Shown here piece after piece: positions 1 through 13,990 of a DNA stretch of 64,000 nucleotides (position 1 is its first letter; every line of letters begins with the position of its first letter). The notes below the pieces were generated by a model. That model worked only from the letters and a program-made list of their open reading frames with translations. It was not told the origin of the DNA and made no database searches. The position numbers and the translations under genes were made by a program. The stretch is from Costus lasius (taxonomy: Eukaryota; Streptophyta; Magnoliopsida; Zingiberales; Costaceae). The stretch is taken from assembly GCA_027563935.2 (NCBI GenBank), contig CM050448.1:68891843-68955842 (forward strand), written 5' to 3'.

Positions 1-45
1 TTTGATGTTTATCATTTGGGAATCTTAATTTATAATTGATTTTGT

Positions 46-57
46 TCATGATCATGA
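46..57. repeat. 12-bp perfect palindrome in the unit (first occurrence)
   Basis: TCATGATCATGA is its own reverse complement. It lies in the GTTCATGATCATGATG landmark at the start of the right half and is kept in most units of the left 28 kb. In the right part many units read CATGATTATGATG or CATGATCATTATG, which break the symmetry. No known binding protein is implied. Confidence 0.7.
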
Positions 58-759
58 CGTTGATCTTGATTTTAATCATGATTTCAAACTTCATCTTATG
101 ATATTTATCTTTATCTTCTTTTTAATTTTAATCTTAAACTCGATTTTGATCTTGTTTGTAATCTTGGTCTCAAATCTTGATATTGTTATTAATATTGATA
201 TTGATTTAATCATGATGAAAATTTTGAACTCGATTATGAATTTTAATTGTTATTAATCTTATTCTTATTCTTAATTATAACATTGATTTTATTCTTTTAA
301 GAATTATCTTCATCTTCATTTTGATCTCAGTTTTGTTCGCAGATTTCAGTTTTAATCTTATAATCTTCATTTTTATCATCTTGCTCCTAATATTCATCTT
401 AAACTGGATTTTGATCTCTATGGAGATATTGAGTTTTAATCTTGATATTAATATTTAAATTTATCTTGGTCTTTTAATAATATGGATGTTGATCTTGATT
501 ATGATCCATATTTGATGTTTATCATTTTGAAATCTTAATTTAATATTGATTTTGTTCATGATCATGATGTTGATCTTGATTTTAATCATGATTTCAAACA
601 CTATCTTATGATATTCTTATTTATCTTCTTTTTAATCATAATCTTAAACTCGATTTTGATCTTGTTCGTAATCTTGCTCTTCAATCTTGATATTGTTATT
701 GATATTGATATTGGTCTAATCATGATGAAAATTTTGAACTCGATTATGAGCTTTAATTG

Positions 760-869
760 TTATTAATCTTATTCTCATTCTTAATTATAACATTGATTTT
801 ATTCAAGATAATTATTATTAATCTTTTTCTCATTATCAATTATAACATTGATTTTATTCTTGATAATTA
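760..869. repeat. 55-bp tandem duplication inside a unit (HOR unit 2)
   Basis: TTATTAATC begins at 760 and again at 815, giving two 55-bp copies covering the TTATTAATCTTATTCTC to GATAATTATTA segment. The copies have diverged: the first ends TTCAAGATAATTATTA, the second reads TCTTTTTCTCATTATC. The same duplication sits at 3399 and 6038 in HOR copies 2 and 3, so it predates HOR amplification. Confidence 0.88.
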
Positions 870-1826
870 TCTTCATCTTCATTTTGATCTCAGTTTTGAT
901 CTCAGATTTCAGGTTTAATTTTATAATCTTCATCTTTATCTTGCTCCTAATATTCATCTTAAACTCGATTTTGATCTCTATGGAGATATTGAATTTTAAT
1001 CTTGATATTAATATTTATATTTATCTTGGTCTTCTAATGATGAGGATGTTGATCTTGATTATGATCCATATTTGATGTTTATCATTTGGGAATCTTAATT
1101 TAAAATTGATTTTGTTCATGATCATGACGTTGATCTTGATTTTAATCATGATTTCAAACTTCATCTTATGATATTTATCTTTATCTTCTTTTTAATTTTA
1201 ATCTTAAACTCGATTTTGATCTTGTTTGTAATCTTGGTCTCAAATCTTGATATTGTTATTAATATTGATATTGATTTAATCATGATGAAAATTTTGAACT
1301 CGATTATGAATTTTAATTGTTATTAATCTTATTCTTATTCTTAATTATAACATTGAATTTATTCTTATAAGAATTATCTTCATCTTCATTTTGATCTCAG
1401 TTTTGTTCGCAGATTTCAGTTTTAATCTTATAATCTTCATCTTTATCTTGCTCCTAATATTCATCTTAAACTCGATTTTGATCTCTATGGAGATATTGAG
1501 TTTTAATCTTGATATTAATATTTAAATTTATCTTGGTCTTTTAATAATAAGGATGTTGATCTTGATTATGATCCATATTTGATGTTTATCATTTTGAAAT
1601 CTTAATTTAATATTGATTTTGTTCATGATCATGATGTTGATCTTGATTTTAATCATGATTTCAAACACTATCTTATGATATTCATCTTTATCTTCTTTTT
1701 AATCATAATCTTAAATTCGATTTAGATCTTGTTCGTAATCTTGCTCTTCAATCTTGATATTGTTATTGATATTGATATTGGTCTAATCATGATGAAAATT
1801 TTGAACTCGATTATGAGCTTTAATTG

Positions 1827-1936
1827 TTATTAATCTTATTCTCATTCTTAATTATAACATTGATTTTATTCAAGATAATTATTATTAATCTTTTTCTCAT
1901 TCTCAATTATAACATTGATTTTATTCTTTGATAATT
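1827..1936. repeat. 55-bp tandem duplication inside a unit (HOR unit 4)
   Basis: TTATTAATC occurs at 1827 and 1882, again with a 55-bp period. The second copy reads TCATTCTCAATTA where the one in unit 2 reads TCATTATCAATTA, and it is followed by TTCTTTGATAATT with one extra T, so this unit is 561 bp. It recurs at 4466 and 7105. Units 2 and 4 probably descend from one duplicated ancestor. Confidence 0.87.
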
Positions 1937-2642
1937 ATCTTCATCTTCATTTTGATCTCAGTTTTGATCTCAGATTTCAGGTTTAATCTTATAATCTTCA
2001 TCTTTATCTTGCTCCTAATATTCATCTTAAACTCGATTTTGATCTCTATGGAGATATTGAATTTTAATCTTGATATTAATATTTATATTTATCTTGGTCT
2101 TTTTATAATGAGGATGTTGATCTTGATTATGATCCGTATTTGATGTTTATTATTTTGAAATCTTAATTTAATATTGATTTTGTTCATGATCATGATGTTG
2201 ATCTTGATTTTAATCATGATTTCAAACTCTATCTTAAGATATTCATCTTTATCTTCTTTTTATCATAATCTTAAACTCGATTTTGATCTTGTTCGTAATC
2301 TTGGTCTTCAATCTTGATATTGTTATTGATATTGATATTGATCTAATCAGGATGAAAATTTTGAACTCGATTACGAGCTTTAATTGTTATTAATCTTATT
2401 CTCATTCTTAATTATAACATTGATCTTATTCTTGATAATTATCTTCATCTTCATTTTGATCTCAGTTTTGATTTTAGATTTCAGTTTTAATCTTATAATT
2501 TTCATCTTTATCTTGCTCCTAATATTCATCTTAAACTCGATTTTGATCTATGTGAAAACATTGTGTTTTAATCTTGATATTATTATTTATATTTATCTAG
2601 GTCTTCTAATGATGAGGATGTTGATCTTGATTGTGATCCATA

Positions 2643-5281
2643 TTTGATGTTTATCATTTGGGAATCTTAATTTATAATTGATTTTGTTCATGATCATGAC
2701 GTTGATCTTGATTTTAATCATGATTTCAAACTTCATCTTATGATATTTATCTTTATCTTCTTTTTAATTTTAATCTTAAACTCGATTTTCATCTTGTTTG
2801 TAATCTTGGTCTCAAATCTTGATATTGTTATTAATATTGATATTGATTTAATCATGATGAAAATTTTGAACTCGATTATGAATTTTAATTGTTATTAATC
2901 TTATTCTTATTCTTAATTATAACATTGATTTTATTCTTTTAAGAATTATCTTCATCTTCATTTTGATCTCAGTTTTGTTCGCAGATTACAGTTTTAATCT
3001 TATAATCTTCATCTTTATCTTGCTCCTAATATTCATCTTAAACTGGATTTTGATCTCTATGGAGATATTGAGTTTTAATCTTGATATTAATATTTAAATT
3101 TTTCTTGGTCTTTTAATAATATGGATGTTGATCTTGATTATGATCCATATTTGATGTTTATCATTTTGAAATCTTAATTTAATATTGATTTTGTTCATGA
3201 TCATGATGTTGATCTTGATTTTAATCATGATTTCAAACACTATCTTATGATATTCTTATTTATCTTCTTTTTAATCATAATCTTAAACTCGATTTTGATC
3301 TTGTTCGTAATCTTGCTCTTCAATCTTGATATTGTTATTGATATTGATATTGGTCTAATCATGATGAAAATTTTGAACTCGATTATGAGCTTTAATTGTT
3401 ATTAATCTTATTCTCATTCTTAATTATAACATTGATTTTATTCAAGATAATTATTATTAATCTTTTTCTCATTATCAATTATAACATTGATTTTATTCTT
3501 GATAATTATCTTCATCTTCATTTTGATCTCAGTTTTGATCTCAGATTTCAGGTTTAATTTTATAATCTTCATCTTTATCTTGCTCCTAATATTCATCTTA
3601 AACTCGATTTTGATCTCTATGGAGATATTGAATTTTAATCTTGATATTAATATTTATATTTATCTTGGTCTTCTAATGATGAGGATGTTGATCTTGATTA
3701 TGATCCATATTTGATGTTTATCATTTGGGAATCTTAATTTAAAATTGATTTTGTTCATGATCATGACGTTGATCTTGATTTTAATCATGATTTCAAACTT
3801 CATCTTATGATATTTATCTTTATCTTCTTTTTAATTTTAATCTTAAACTCGATTTTGATCTTGTTTGTAATCTTGGTCTCAAATCTTGATATTGTTATTA
3901 ATATTGATATTGATTTAATCATGATGAAAATTTTGAACTCGATTATGAATTTTAATTGTTATTAATCTTATTCTTATTCTTAATTATAACATTGAATTTA
4001 TTCTTATAAGAATTATCTTCATCTTCATTTTGATCTCAGTTTTGTTCGCAGATTTCAGTTTTAATCTTATAATCTTCATCTTTATCTTGCTCCTAATATT
4101 CATCTTAAACTCGATTTTGATCTCTATGGAGATATTGAGTTTTAATCTTGATATTAATATTTAAATTTATCTTGGTCTTTTAATAATAAGGATGTTGATC
4201 TTGATTATGATCCATATTTGATGTTTATCATTTTGAAATCTTAATTTAATATTGATTTTGTTCATGATCATGATGTTGATCTTGATTTTAATCATGATTT
4301 CAAACACTATCTTATGATATTCATCTTTATCTTCTTTTTAATCATAATCTTAAATTCGATTTAGATCTTGTTCGTAATCTTGCTCTTCAATCTTGATATT
4401 GTTATTGATATTGATATTGGTCTAATCATGATGAAAATTTTGAACTCGATTATGAGCTTTAATTGTTATTAATCTTATTCTCATTCTTAATTATAACATT
4501 GATTTTATTCAAGATAATTATTATTAATCTTTTTCTCATTCTCAATTATAACATTGATTTTATTCTTTGATAATTATCTTCATCTTCATTTTGATCTCAG
4601 TTTTGATCTCAGATTTCAGGTTTAATCTTATAATCTTCATCTTTATCTTGCTCCTAATATTCATCTTAAACTCGATTTTGATCTCTATGGAGATATTGAA
4701 TTTTAATCTTGATATTAATATTTATATTTATCTTGGTCTTTTTATAATGAGGATGTTGATCTTGATTATGATCCGTATTTGATGTTTATTATTTTGAAAT
4801 CTTAATTTAATATTGATTTTGTTCATGATCATGATGTTGATCTTGATTTTAATCATGATTTCAAACTCTATCTTAAGATATTCATCTTTATCTTCTTTTT
4901 ATCATAATCTTAAACTCGATTTTGATCTTGTTCGTAATCTTGGTCTTCAATCTTGATATTGTTATTGATATTGATATTGATCTAATCAGGATGAAAATTT
5001 TGAACTCGATTACGAGCTTTAATTGTTATTAATCTTATTCTCATTCTTAATTATAACATTGATCTTATTCTTGATAATTATCTTCATCTTCATTTTGATC
5101 TCAGTTTTGATTTTAGATTTCAGTTTTAATCTTATAATTTTCATCTTTATCTTGCTCCTAATATTCATCTTAAACTCGATTTTGATCTATGTGAAAACAT
5201 TGTGTTTTAATCTTGATATTAATATTTATATTTATCTAGGTCTTCTAATGATGAGGATGTTGATCTTGATTGTGATCCATA
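2643..5281. repeat. Five-unit higher-order repeat, copy 2
   Basis: The length is 2,639 bp, which equals five 505-bp units plus two 57-bp excesses (a 55-bp duplication plus small indels). It matches copy 3 almost base for base. Differences seen include GATATTATTATT near 2577 (end of copy 1) against GATATTAATATT near 5216, and TTCATCTTAAACTGG near 3032 against TTCTTCTTAAACTGG near 5671. It shares the variant CAGATTACAG (near 2984) with copy 3 and with the broken fourth copy, but not with copy 1. Confidence 0.93.
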
Positions 5282-7920
5282 TTTGATGTTTATCATTTGG
5301 GAATCTTAATTTATAATTGATTTTGTTCATGATCATGACGTTGATCTTGATTTTAATCATGATTTCAAACTTCATCTTATGATATTTATCTTTATCTTCT
5401 TTTTAATTTTAATCTTAAACTCGATTTTCATCTTGTTTGTAATCTTGGTCTCAAATCTTGATATTGTTATTAATATTGATATTGATTTAATCATGATGAA
5501 AATTTTGAACTCGATTATGAATTTTAATTGTTATTAATCTTATTCTTATTCTTAATTATAACATTGATTTTATTCTTTTAAGAATTATCTTCATCTTCAT
5601 TTTGATCTCAGTTTTGTTCGCAGATTACAGTTTTAATCTTATAATCTTCATCTTTATCTTGCTCCTAATATTCTTCTTAAACTGGATTTTGATCTCTATG
5701 GAGATATTGAGTTTTAATCTTGATATTAATATTTAAATTTTTCTTGGTCTTTTAATAATATGGATGTTGATCTTGATTATGATCCATATTTGATGTTTAT
5801 CATTTTGAAATCTTAATTTAATATTGATTTTGTTCATGATCATGATGTTGATCTTGATTTTAATCATGATTTCAAACACTATCTTATGATATTCTTATTT
5901 ATCTTCTTTTTAATCATAATCTTAAACTCGATTTTGATCTTGTTCGTAATCTTGCTCTTCAATCTTGATATTGTTATTGATATTGATATTGGTCTAATCA
6001 TGATGAAAATTTTGAACTCGATTATGAGCTTTAATTGTTATTAATCTTATTCTCATTCTTAATTATAACATTGATTTTATTCAAGATAATTATTATTAAT
6101 CTTTTTCTCATTATCAATTATAACATTGATTTTATTCTTGATAATTATCTTCATCTTCATTTTGATCTCAGTTTTGATCTCAGATTTCAGGTTTAATTTT
6201 ATAATCTTCATCTTTATCTTGCTCCTAATATTCATCTTAAACTCGATTTTGATCTCTATGGAGATATTGAATTTTAATCTTGATATTAATATTTATATTT
6301 ATCTTGGTCTTCTAATGATGAGGATGTTGATCTTGATTATGATCCATATTTGATGTTTATCATTTGGGAATCTTAATTTAAAATTGATTTTGTTCATGAT
6401 CATGACGTTGATCTTGATTTTAATCATGATTTCAAACTTCATCTTATGATATTTATCTTTATCTTCTTTTTAATTTTAATCTTAAACTCGATTTTGATCT
6501 TGTTTGTAATCTTGGTCTCAAATCTTGATATTGTTATTAATATTGATATTGATTTAATCATGATGAAAATTTTGAACTCGATTATGAATTTTAATTGTTA
6601 TTAATCTTATTCTTATTCTTAATTATAACATTGAATTTATTCTTATAAGAATTATCTTCATCTTCATTTTGATCTCAGTTTTGTTCGCAGATTTCAGTTT
6701 TAATCTTATAATCTTCATCTTTATCTTGCTCCTAATATTCATCTTAAACTCGATTTTGATCTCTATGGAGATATTGAGTTTTAATCTTGATATTAATATT
6801 TAAATTTATCTTGGTCTTTTAATAATAAGGATGTTGATCTTGATTATGATCCATATTTGATGTTTATCATTTTGAAATCTTAATTTAATATTGATTTTGT
6901 TCATGATCATGATGTTGATCTTGATTTTAATCATGATTTCAAACACTATCTTATGATATTCATCTTTATCTTCTTTTTAATCATAATCTTAAATTCGATT
7001 TAGATCTTGTTCGTAATCTTGCTCTTCAATCTTGATATTGTTATTGATATTGATATTGGTCTAATCATGATGAAAATTTTGAACTCGATTATGAGCTTTA
7101 ATTGTTATTAATCTTATTCTCATTCTTAATTATAACATTGATTTTATTCAAGATAATTATTATTAATCTTTTTCTCATTCTCAATTATAACATTGATTTT
7201 ATTCTTTGATAATTATCTTCATCTTCATTTTGATCTCAGTTTTGATCTCAGATTTCAGGTTTAATCTTATAATCTTCATCTTTATCTTGCTCCTAATATT
7301 CATCTTAAACTCGATTTTGATCTCTATGGAGATATTGAATTTTAATCTTGATATTAATATTTATATTTATCTTGGTCTTTTTATAATGAGGATGTTGATC
7401 TTGATTATGATCCGTATTTGATGTTTATTATTTTGAAATCTTAATTTAATATTGATTTTGTTCATGATCATGATGTTGATCTTGATTTTAATCATGATTT
7501 CAAACTCTATCTTAAGATATTCATCTTTATCTTCTTTTTATCATAATCTTAAACTCGATTTTGATCTTGTTCGTAATCTTGGTCTTCAATCTTGATATTG
7601 TTATTGATATTGATATTGATCTAATCAGGATGAAAATTTTGAACTCGATTACGAGCTTTAATTGTTATTAATCTTATTCTCATTCTTAATTATAACATTG
7701 ATCTTATTCTTGATAATTATCTTCATCTTCATTTTGATCTCAGTTTTGATTTTAGATTTCAGTTTTAATCTTATAATTTTCATCTTTATCTTGCTCCTAA
7801 TATTCATCTTAAACTCGATTTTGATCTATGTGAAAACATTGTGTTTTAATCTTGATATTAATATTTATATTTATCTAGGTCTTCTAATGATGAGGATGTT
7901 GATCTTGATTGTGATCCATA
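5282..7920. repeat. Five-unit higher-order repeat, copy 3
   Basis: This is a 2,639-bp copy in exact register with copy 2; landmarks at 848, 1928 and 2384 recur at 3487/6126, 4567/7206 and 5023/7662. The TTCTTCTTAAACTGG variant in its first unit is shared with the broken fourth copy that follows, so copies 3 and 4 are each other's closest relatives. Near identity over 2.6 kb implies recent amplification. Confidence 0.93.
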
Positions 7921-8390
7921 TTTGATGTTTATCATTTGGGAATCTTAATTTATAATTGATTTTGTTCATGATCATGACGTTGATCTTGATTTTAATCATG
8001 ATTTCAAACTTCATCTTATGATATTTATCTTTATCTTCTTTTTAATTTTAATCTTAAACTCGATTTTGATCTTGTTTGTAATCTTGGTCTCAAATCTTGA
8101 TATTGTTATTAATATTGATATTGATTTAATCATGATGAAAATTTTGAACTCGATTATGAATTTTAATTGTTATTAATCTTATTCTTATTCTTAATTATAA
8201 CATTGATTTTATTCTTTTAAGAATTATCTTCATCTTCATTTTGATCTCAGTTTTGTTCGCAGATTACAGTTTTAATCTTATAATCTTCATCTTTATCTTG
8301 CTCCTAATATTCTTCTTAAACTGGATTTTGATCTCTATGGAGATATTGAGTTTTAATCTTGATATTAATATTTGAATTTTTCTTGGTCTT
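7921..8390. repeat. Higher-order repeat copy 4, broken after its first unit
   Basis: The first ~470 bp follow copy 3, including the CAGATTACAG and TTCTTCTTAAACTGG variants and ATTTTTCTTGGTC. After the ATTAATATTTGAAT variant near 8372 (ATTTAAAT in the other copies) the sequence passes into units of a different type, marked by ATCTTTATTTAATATTG near 8450. The HOR series therefore ends inside a unit, as expected from unequal exchange between HOR and non-HOR units. The exact break cannot be placed because neighbouring units are so alike. Confidence 0.75.
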
Positions 8391-11300
8391 TTAATAATGA
8401 GGATGTTGATCTTGATTATGATCCATATTTGATGTTTATCATTTCGAAATCTTTATTTAATATTGATTTTGTTCATGATCATGATGCTGATCTTGATTTT
8501 AATCATGATTTCAAACTCTATCTTATTATATTCATCTTTATCTTCTTTTTAATCATAATCTTAAACTCGATTTTGATCTTGTTCGTAATCTTGGTCTTGA
8601 ATCTTGATATTGCTATTGATATTGATATTGATCTAATCATGATGAAAATTTTGAACTCGATTATGAGCTTTAATTGTTATTAATCTTATTCTTATTCTTT
8701 ATTATAACATTGATTTTATTCTTATAAGAATTATCTTCATCTTCATTTTCATCTCAGTTTTGTTCTCAGATTTCAGTTTTAATCTTATAATCTTCATCTT
8801 TATCTTGCTCCTAATATTCATCTTAAACTCGATTTTGATCTCTATGGAGATATTGAGTTTTAATCTTGATATTAATATTTATATTTATCTTGGTCTTTTT
8901 ATAATGAGGATGTTGATCTTGATTATGATCCGTATTTGTGTTTATCATTTTGAAATCTTAATTTAATATTGATTTGGTTCATGATCATGATTTTGATCTT
9001 GATTTTAATCATGATTTCAAACTCTATCTTATGATATTCATCTTTATCTTCTTTTTAATCTTAATATGAAACTCGATTTTGATCTTGTTTGTAATCTTAG
9101 TCTTCAATCTTGATATTGTTATTGATATTGATATTCATCTAATCATGATGAAAATTTTGAACTCGATTATGAGCTTTAATTGTTATTAATCTTATTCTCA
9201 TTCTTAATTATAACATTGATCTTATTCTTCAAAATTATCTTCATCTTCATTTTGATCTCAGTTTTGATTTTAGATTTCAGTTTTAATCTTATAATTTTCA
9301 TCTTTATCTTGCTCCTAATATTCATCTTAAACTCGATTTTGATCTCTGTGAAAACATTGAGTTTTAATCTTGATATAAATATTTATATTTATCTTGGTCT
9401 TCTAATGATGAGGATGTTGATCTTGATTATGATCTATATTTGATGTTTATCATTTTGGAATCTTAATTTAAAATTGATTTTGTTCATGATCATGACGTTG
9501 ATCTTGATTTTAATCACGATTTCAAACTTCATCTTATGATATTTATCTTTATCTTCTTTTTAATTTTAATCTTAAACTCGATTTTGATCTTGTTTGTAAT
9601 CTTGGTCTCAAATCTTGATATTGTTATAAATAATGATATTGATCAAATCATGATGAAAATTTTGACCTCGATTATGAATTTTAATTGTTATTAATCTTAT
9701 TCTTAATCTTAATTATAACATTGATTTTATTATTATAAGAATTATCTTCATCTTCATTTTGATCTCAGTTTTGTTCTTAGATTTCAGTTTTAATCTTATA
9801 ATCTTCATCTTTATCTTGCTCGTAATATTCATCTTAAACTCGATTTTGATCTCTATGGAGATATTGAGTTTTAATCTTGATATTAATATTTAAATTTATC
9901 TTGGTCATTTAATAATGAGGATGTTGATCTTGATTATGATCCATATTTGATGTTTATAATTTTGAAATCTTAATTTAATATTGATTTTGTTCATGATCAT
10001 AATGTTGATCTTGATTTTAATCATGATTTTCAAATTCTATCTTATGATATTCATCTTTATCTTCTTTTTATCATAATCTTAAACTCGATTTTGATCTTGT
10101 TCGTAATCTTGGTCTTCAATCTTGATATTGTTATTGATATTGATATTGATCTAATCAGGATGAAAATTTGAACTCGATTACGAGCTTTAATTGTTATTAA
10201 TCTTATTCTCATTCTTAATTATAACATTGATCTTATTCTTGATAATTATCTTCATCTTCATTTTGATCTCAGTTTTGATTTTAGATTTCAGTTTTAATCT
10301 TATAATTTTCATCTTTATCTTGCTCCTAATATTCATCTTAAACTCGATTTTGATCTCTGTGAAAACATTGAGTTTTAATCTTGATATAAATATTTATATT
10401 TATCTTGGTCTTCTAATGATGAGGATGTTGATCTTGATTATGATCTATATTTGATGTTTATCATTTTGGAATCTTAATTTAAAATTGATTTTGTTCATGA
10501 TCATGACGTTGATCTTGATTTTAATCACGATTTCAAACTTCATCTTATGATATTTATCTTTATCTTCTTTTTAATTTTAATCTTAAACTCGATTTTGATC
10601 TTGTTTGTAATCTTGGTCTCAAATCTTGATATTGTTATAAATAATGATATTGATCAAATCATGATGAAAATTTTGACCTCGATTATGAATTTTAATTGTT
10701 ATTAATCTTATTCTTAATCTTAATTATAACATTGATTTTATTATTATAAGAATTATCTTCATCTTCATTTTGATCTCAGTTTTGTTCTTAGATTTCAGTT
10801 TTAATCTTATAATCTTCATCTTTATCTTGCTCGTAATATTCATCTTAAACTCGATTTTGATCTCTATGGAGATATTGAGTTTTAATCTTGATATTAATAT
10901 TTAAATTTATCTTGGTCTTTTTATAATGAGGATGTTGATCTTGATTATGATCCATATTTGATGTTTATCATTTTGAAATCTTAATTTAATATTGATTTTG
11001 TTCATGATCATGATGTTGATCTTGATTTTAATCATGATTTCAAACTCTATCTTAAGATATTCATCTTTATCTTCTTTTTATCATAATCTTAAACTCGATT
11101 TTGATCTTGTTCGTAATCTTGGTCTTCAATCTTGATATTGTTATTGATATTGATATTGATCTAATCAGGATGAAAATTTGAACTCGATTACGAGCTTTAA
11201 TTGTTATTAATCTTATTCTCATTCTTAATTATAACATTGATCTTATTCTTGATAATTATCTTCATCTTCATTTTGATCTCAGTTTTGATTTTAGATTTCA

Positions 11301-13990
11301 GTTTTAATCTTATAATTTTCATCTTTATCTTGCTCCTAATATTCATCTTAAACTCGATTTTGATCTATGTGAAAACATTGAGTTTTAATCTTGATATTAA
11401 TATTTATATTTATCTTGGTCTTCTAATGATGAGGATGTTGATCTTGATTATGATCCATATTTGATGTTTATCATTTTGGAATCTTAATTTAAAATTGATT
11501 TTGTTCATGATCATGACGTTGATCTTGATTTTAATCATGATTTCAAACTTTATATTATGATATTTATCTTTATCTTCTTTTTAATTTTAATCTTAAACTC
11601 GATTTTGATCTTGTTTGTAATCTTGGTCTTAAATCTTGATATTGTTATTAATATTGATATTGATCTAATCATGATGAAAATTTTGAACTCGATTATGAAT
11701 TTTAATTGTTATTAATCTTATTCTTATTCTTAATTATAACAATTATTTTATTCTTATAAGAATTATCTTCATCTTCATTTTTATCTCAGTTTTGTTCTCA
11801 GATTTCAGTTTTAATCTTATAATCTTCATCTTTATCTTGCTCCTAATATTCATCTTAAACTCGATTTTGATCTCTTTGGAGATATTGAGTTTTAATCTTG
11901 ATATTAATATTTAAATTTTTCTTGGTCTTTTAATAATGAAGATGTTGATCTTGATTATGATCCATATTTGATGTTTATCATTTTGAAATCTTTATTTAAT
12001 ATTGATTTTGTTCATGATCATGATTCTGATCTTGATTTTAATCATGATTTCAAACTCTATCTTATTATATTCATCTTTATCTTCTTTTTAATCATAATCT
12101 TAAACTCGATTTTGATCTTGTTCGTAATCTTGGTCTTCAATCTTGATATTGCTATTGATATTGATATTGATCTAATCATGATGAAAATTTTGAACTCGAT
12201 TATGAGCTTTAATTGTTATTAATCTTATTCTTATTCTTTATTATAACATTGATTTTATTCTTATAAGAATTATCTTCATCTTCATTTTGATCTCAGTTTT
12301 GTTCTCAGATTTCAGTCTTAATCTTATAATCTTCATCTTTATCTTGCTCCTAATATTCATCTTAAACTCGATTTTGATCTCTATGGAGATATTGAGTTTT
12401 AATCTTGATATTAATATTTATATTTATCTTGGTCTTTTTATAATGAGGATGTTGATCTTGATTATGATCCGTATTTGATGTTTATCATTTTGAAATCTTA
12501 ATTTAATATTGATTTGGTTCATGATCATGATTTTGATCTTGATTTTAATCATGATTTCAAACTCTATCTTATGATATTCATCTTTATCTTCTTTTTAATC
12601 TTAATATGAAACTCGATTTTGATCTTGTTTGTAATCTTAGTCTTCAATCTTGATATTGTTATTGATATTGATATTCATCTAATCATGATGAAAATTTTGA
12701 ACTCGATTATGAGCTTTAATTGTTATTAATCTTATTCTCATTCTTAATTATAACATTGATCTTATTCTTCAAAATTATCTTCATCTTCATTTTGATCTCA
12801 GTTTTGATTTTAGATTTAAGTTTTAATCTTATAATTTTCATCTTTATCTTGCTCCTAATATTCATCTTAAACTCGATTTTGATCTCTGTGAAAACATTGA
12901 GTTTTAATCTTGATATAAATATTTATATTTATCTTGGTCTTCTTATGATGAGGATGTTGATCTTGATTATGATCTATATTTGATGTTTATCATTTTGGAA
13001 TCTTAATTTAAAATTGATTTTGTTCATGATCATGACGTTGATCTTGATTTTAATCATGATTTCAAACTTCATCTTATGATATTTATCTTTATCTTCTATT
13101 TAATTTTAATCTTAAACTCGATTTTGATCTTGTTTGTAATCTTGCTCTCAAATCTTGATATTGTTATAAATAATGATATTGATCTAATCATGATGAAAAT
13201 TTTGACCTCGATTATGAATTTTAATTGTTATTAATCTTATTCTTATTCTTAATTATAACATTGATTTTATTATTATAAGAATTATCTTCATCTTCATTTT
13301 GATCTCAGTTTTGTTCTTAGATTTCAGTTTTAATCTTATAATCTTCATCTTTATCTTGCTCCTAATATTCATCTTAAACTCGATTTTGATCTCTATGGAG
13401 ATATTGAGTTTTAATCTTGATATTAATATTTAAATTTATCTTGGTCATTTAATAATGAGGATGTTGATCTTGATTATGATCCATATTTGATGTTTATAAT
13501 TTTGAAATCTTAATTTAATATTGATTTTGTTCATGATCATAATGTTGATCTTGATTTTAATCATGATTTTCAAATTCTATCTTATGATATTCATCTTTAT
13601 CTTCTTTTTAATCACAATCTTAAACTCGATTTTGATCTTGTTCGTAATCTTGGTCTTCAATCTTGATATTGTTATTGATATTGATATTGATCTAATCATG
13701 ATGAAAATTTTGAACTCGATTACGAGCTTTAATTGTTATTAATCTTATTCTCATTCTTAATTATTACATTGATTTTATTCTCGATAATTATCTTTTTCTT
13801 CATTTTGATCTCAGTTTTGATCTCAGATTCCAGTTTTAATCTTATAATCTTCATCTTTATCTTGCTCCTAATATTCATCTTAAACTCGATTTTGATCTCT
13901 ATGGAGATATTGAGTTTTAATCTTGATATTAATATTTATATTTATCTTGGTCTTTTTATAATGAGGATGTTGATCTTGATTATGATCCAT
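8390..13990. repeat. Mixed block with a ~3.54-kb segmental duplication
   Basis: TTGTTATTAATC unit starts are 8674, 9180, 9685, 10191, 10696, 11201, 11706, 12213, 12720, 13225 and 13733. The part from ~8,400 to ~10,160 reappears at ~11,940 to ~13,700 (offset 3,539-3,540 bp, seven units). Shared markers are ATCTTTATTTAATATTG, TTCTTCAAAATTATC, ATAAATAATGATATTGATC and TTTTGACCTCG. A related but more diverged stretch lies at about 25,300-26,820. Confidence 0.82.
9180..11200. repeat. Two-unit (1,010-bp) duplication
   Basis: 9180-10190 and 10191-11200 are near copies, each of two 505-bp units. Both contain ATAAATAATGATATTGATC followed by AAATCATG (near 9626 and 10637), TTTTGACCTCG, TTATTATTATAAG and the rare CTTGCTCGTAATATTC variant. 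The first copy has TTCTTCAAAATTATC at its left end where the second has TTCTTGATAATTATC, so exchange with other units has continued since the duplication. Confidence 0.86.

Larger units (their letters stand above)
1..2642. repeat. Five-unit higher-order repeat, copy 1
   Basis: Taking TTTGATGTTTATCAT as the unit start, units begin at 1, 511, 1071, 1578 and 2139, and the next HOR begins at 2643. The lengths are 510, 560, 507, 561 and 504 bp. Units 2 and 4 carry an extra 55-bp tandem duplication. This copy is 3 bp longer than the others because unit 1 reads TTTTTATCATCTTGCTCC near 389-402 where copies 2 and 3 read TCTTTATCTTGCTCC. The window may open inside an HOR series that continues to the left. 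Confidence 0.93.

Noticed and set aside
8372..8683. 103-codon open frame with an acidic start (NEDVDLDYDP) in the satellite
   Set aside because: It begins at TTG, lies wholly within tandem units and consists of the same repeat words read in another frame; neighbouring units have it interrupted.
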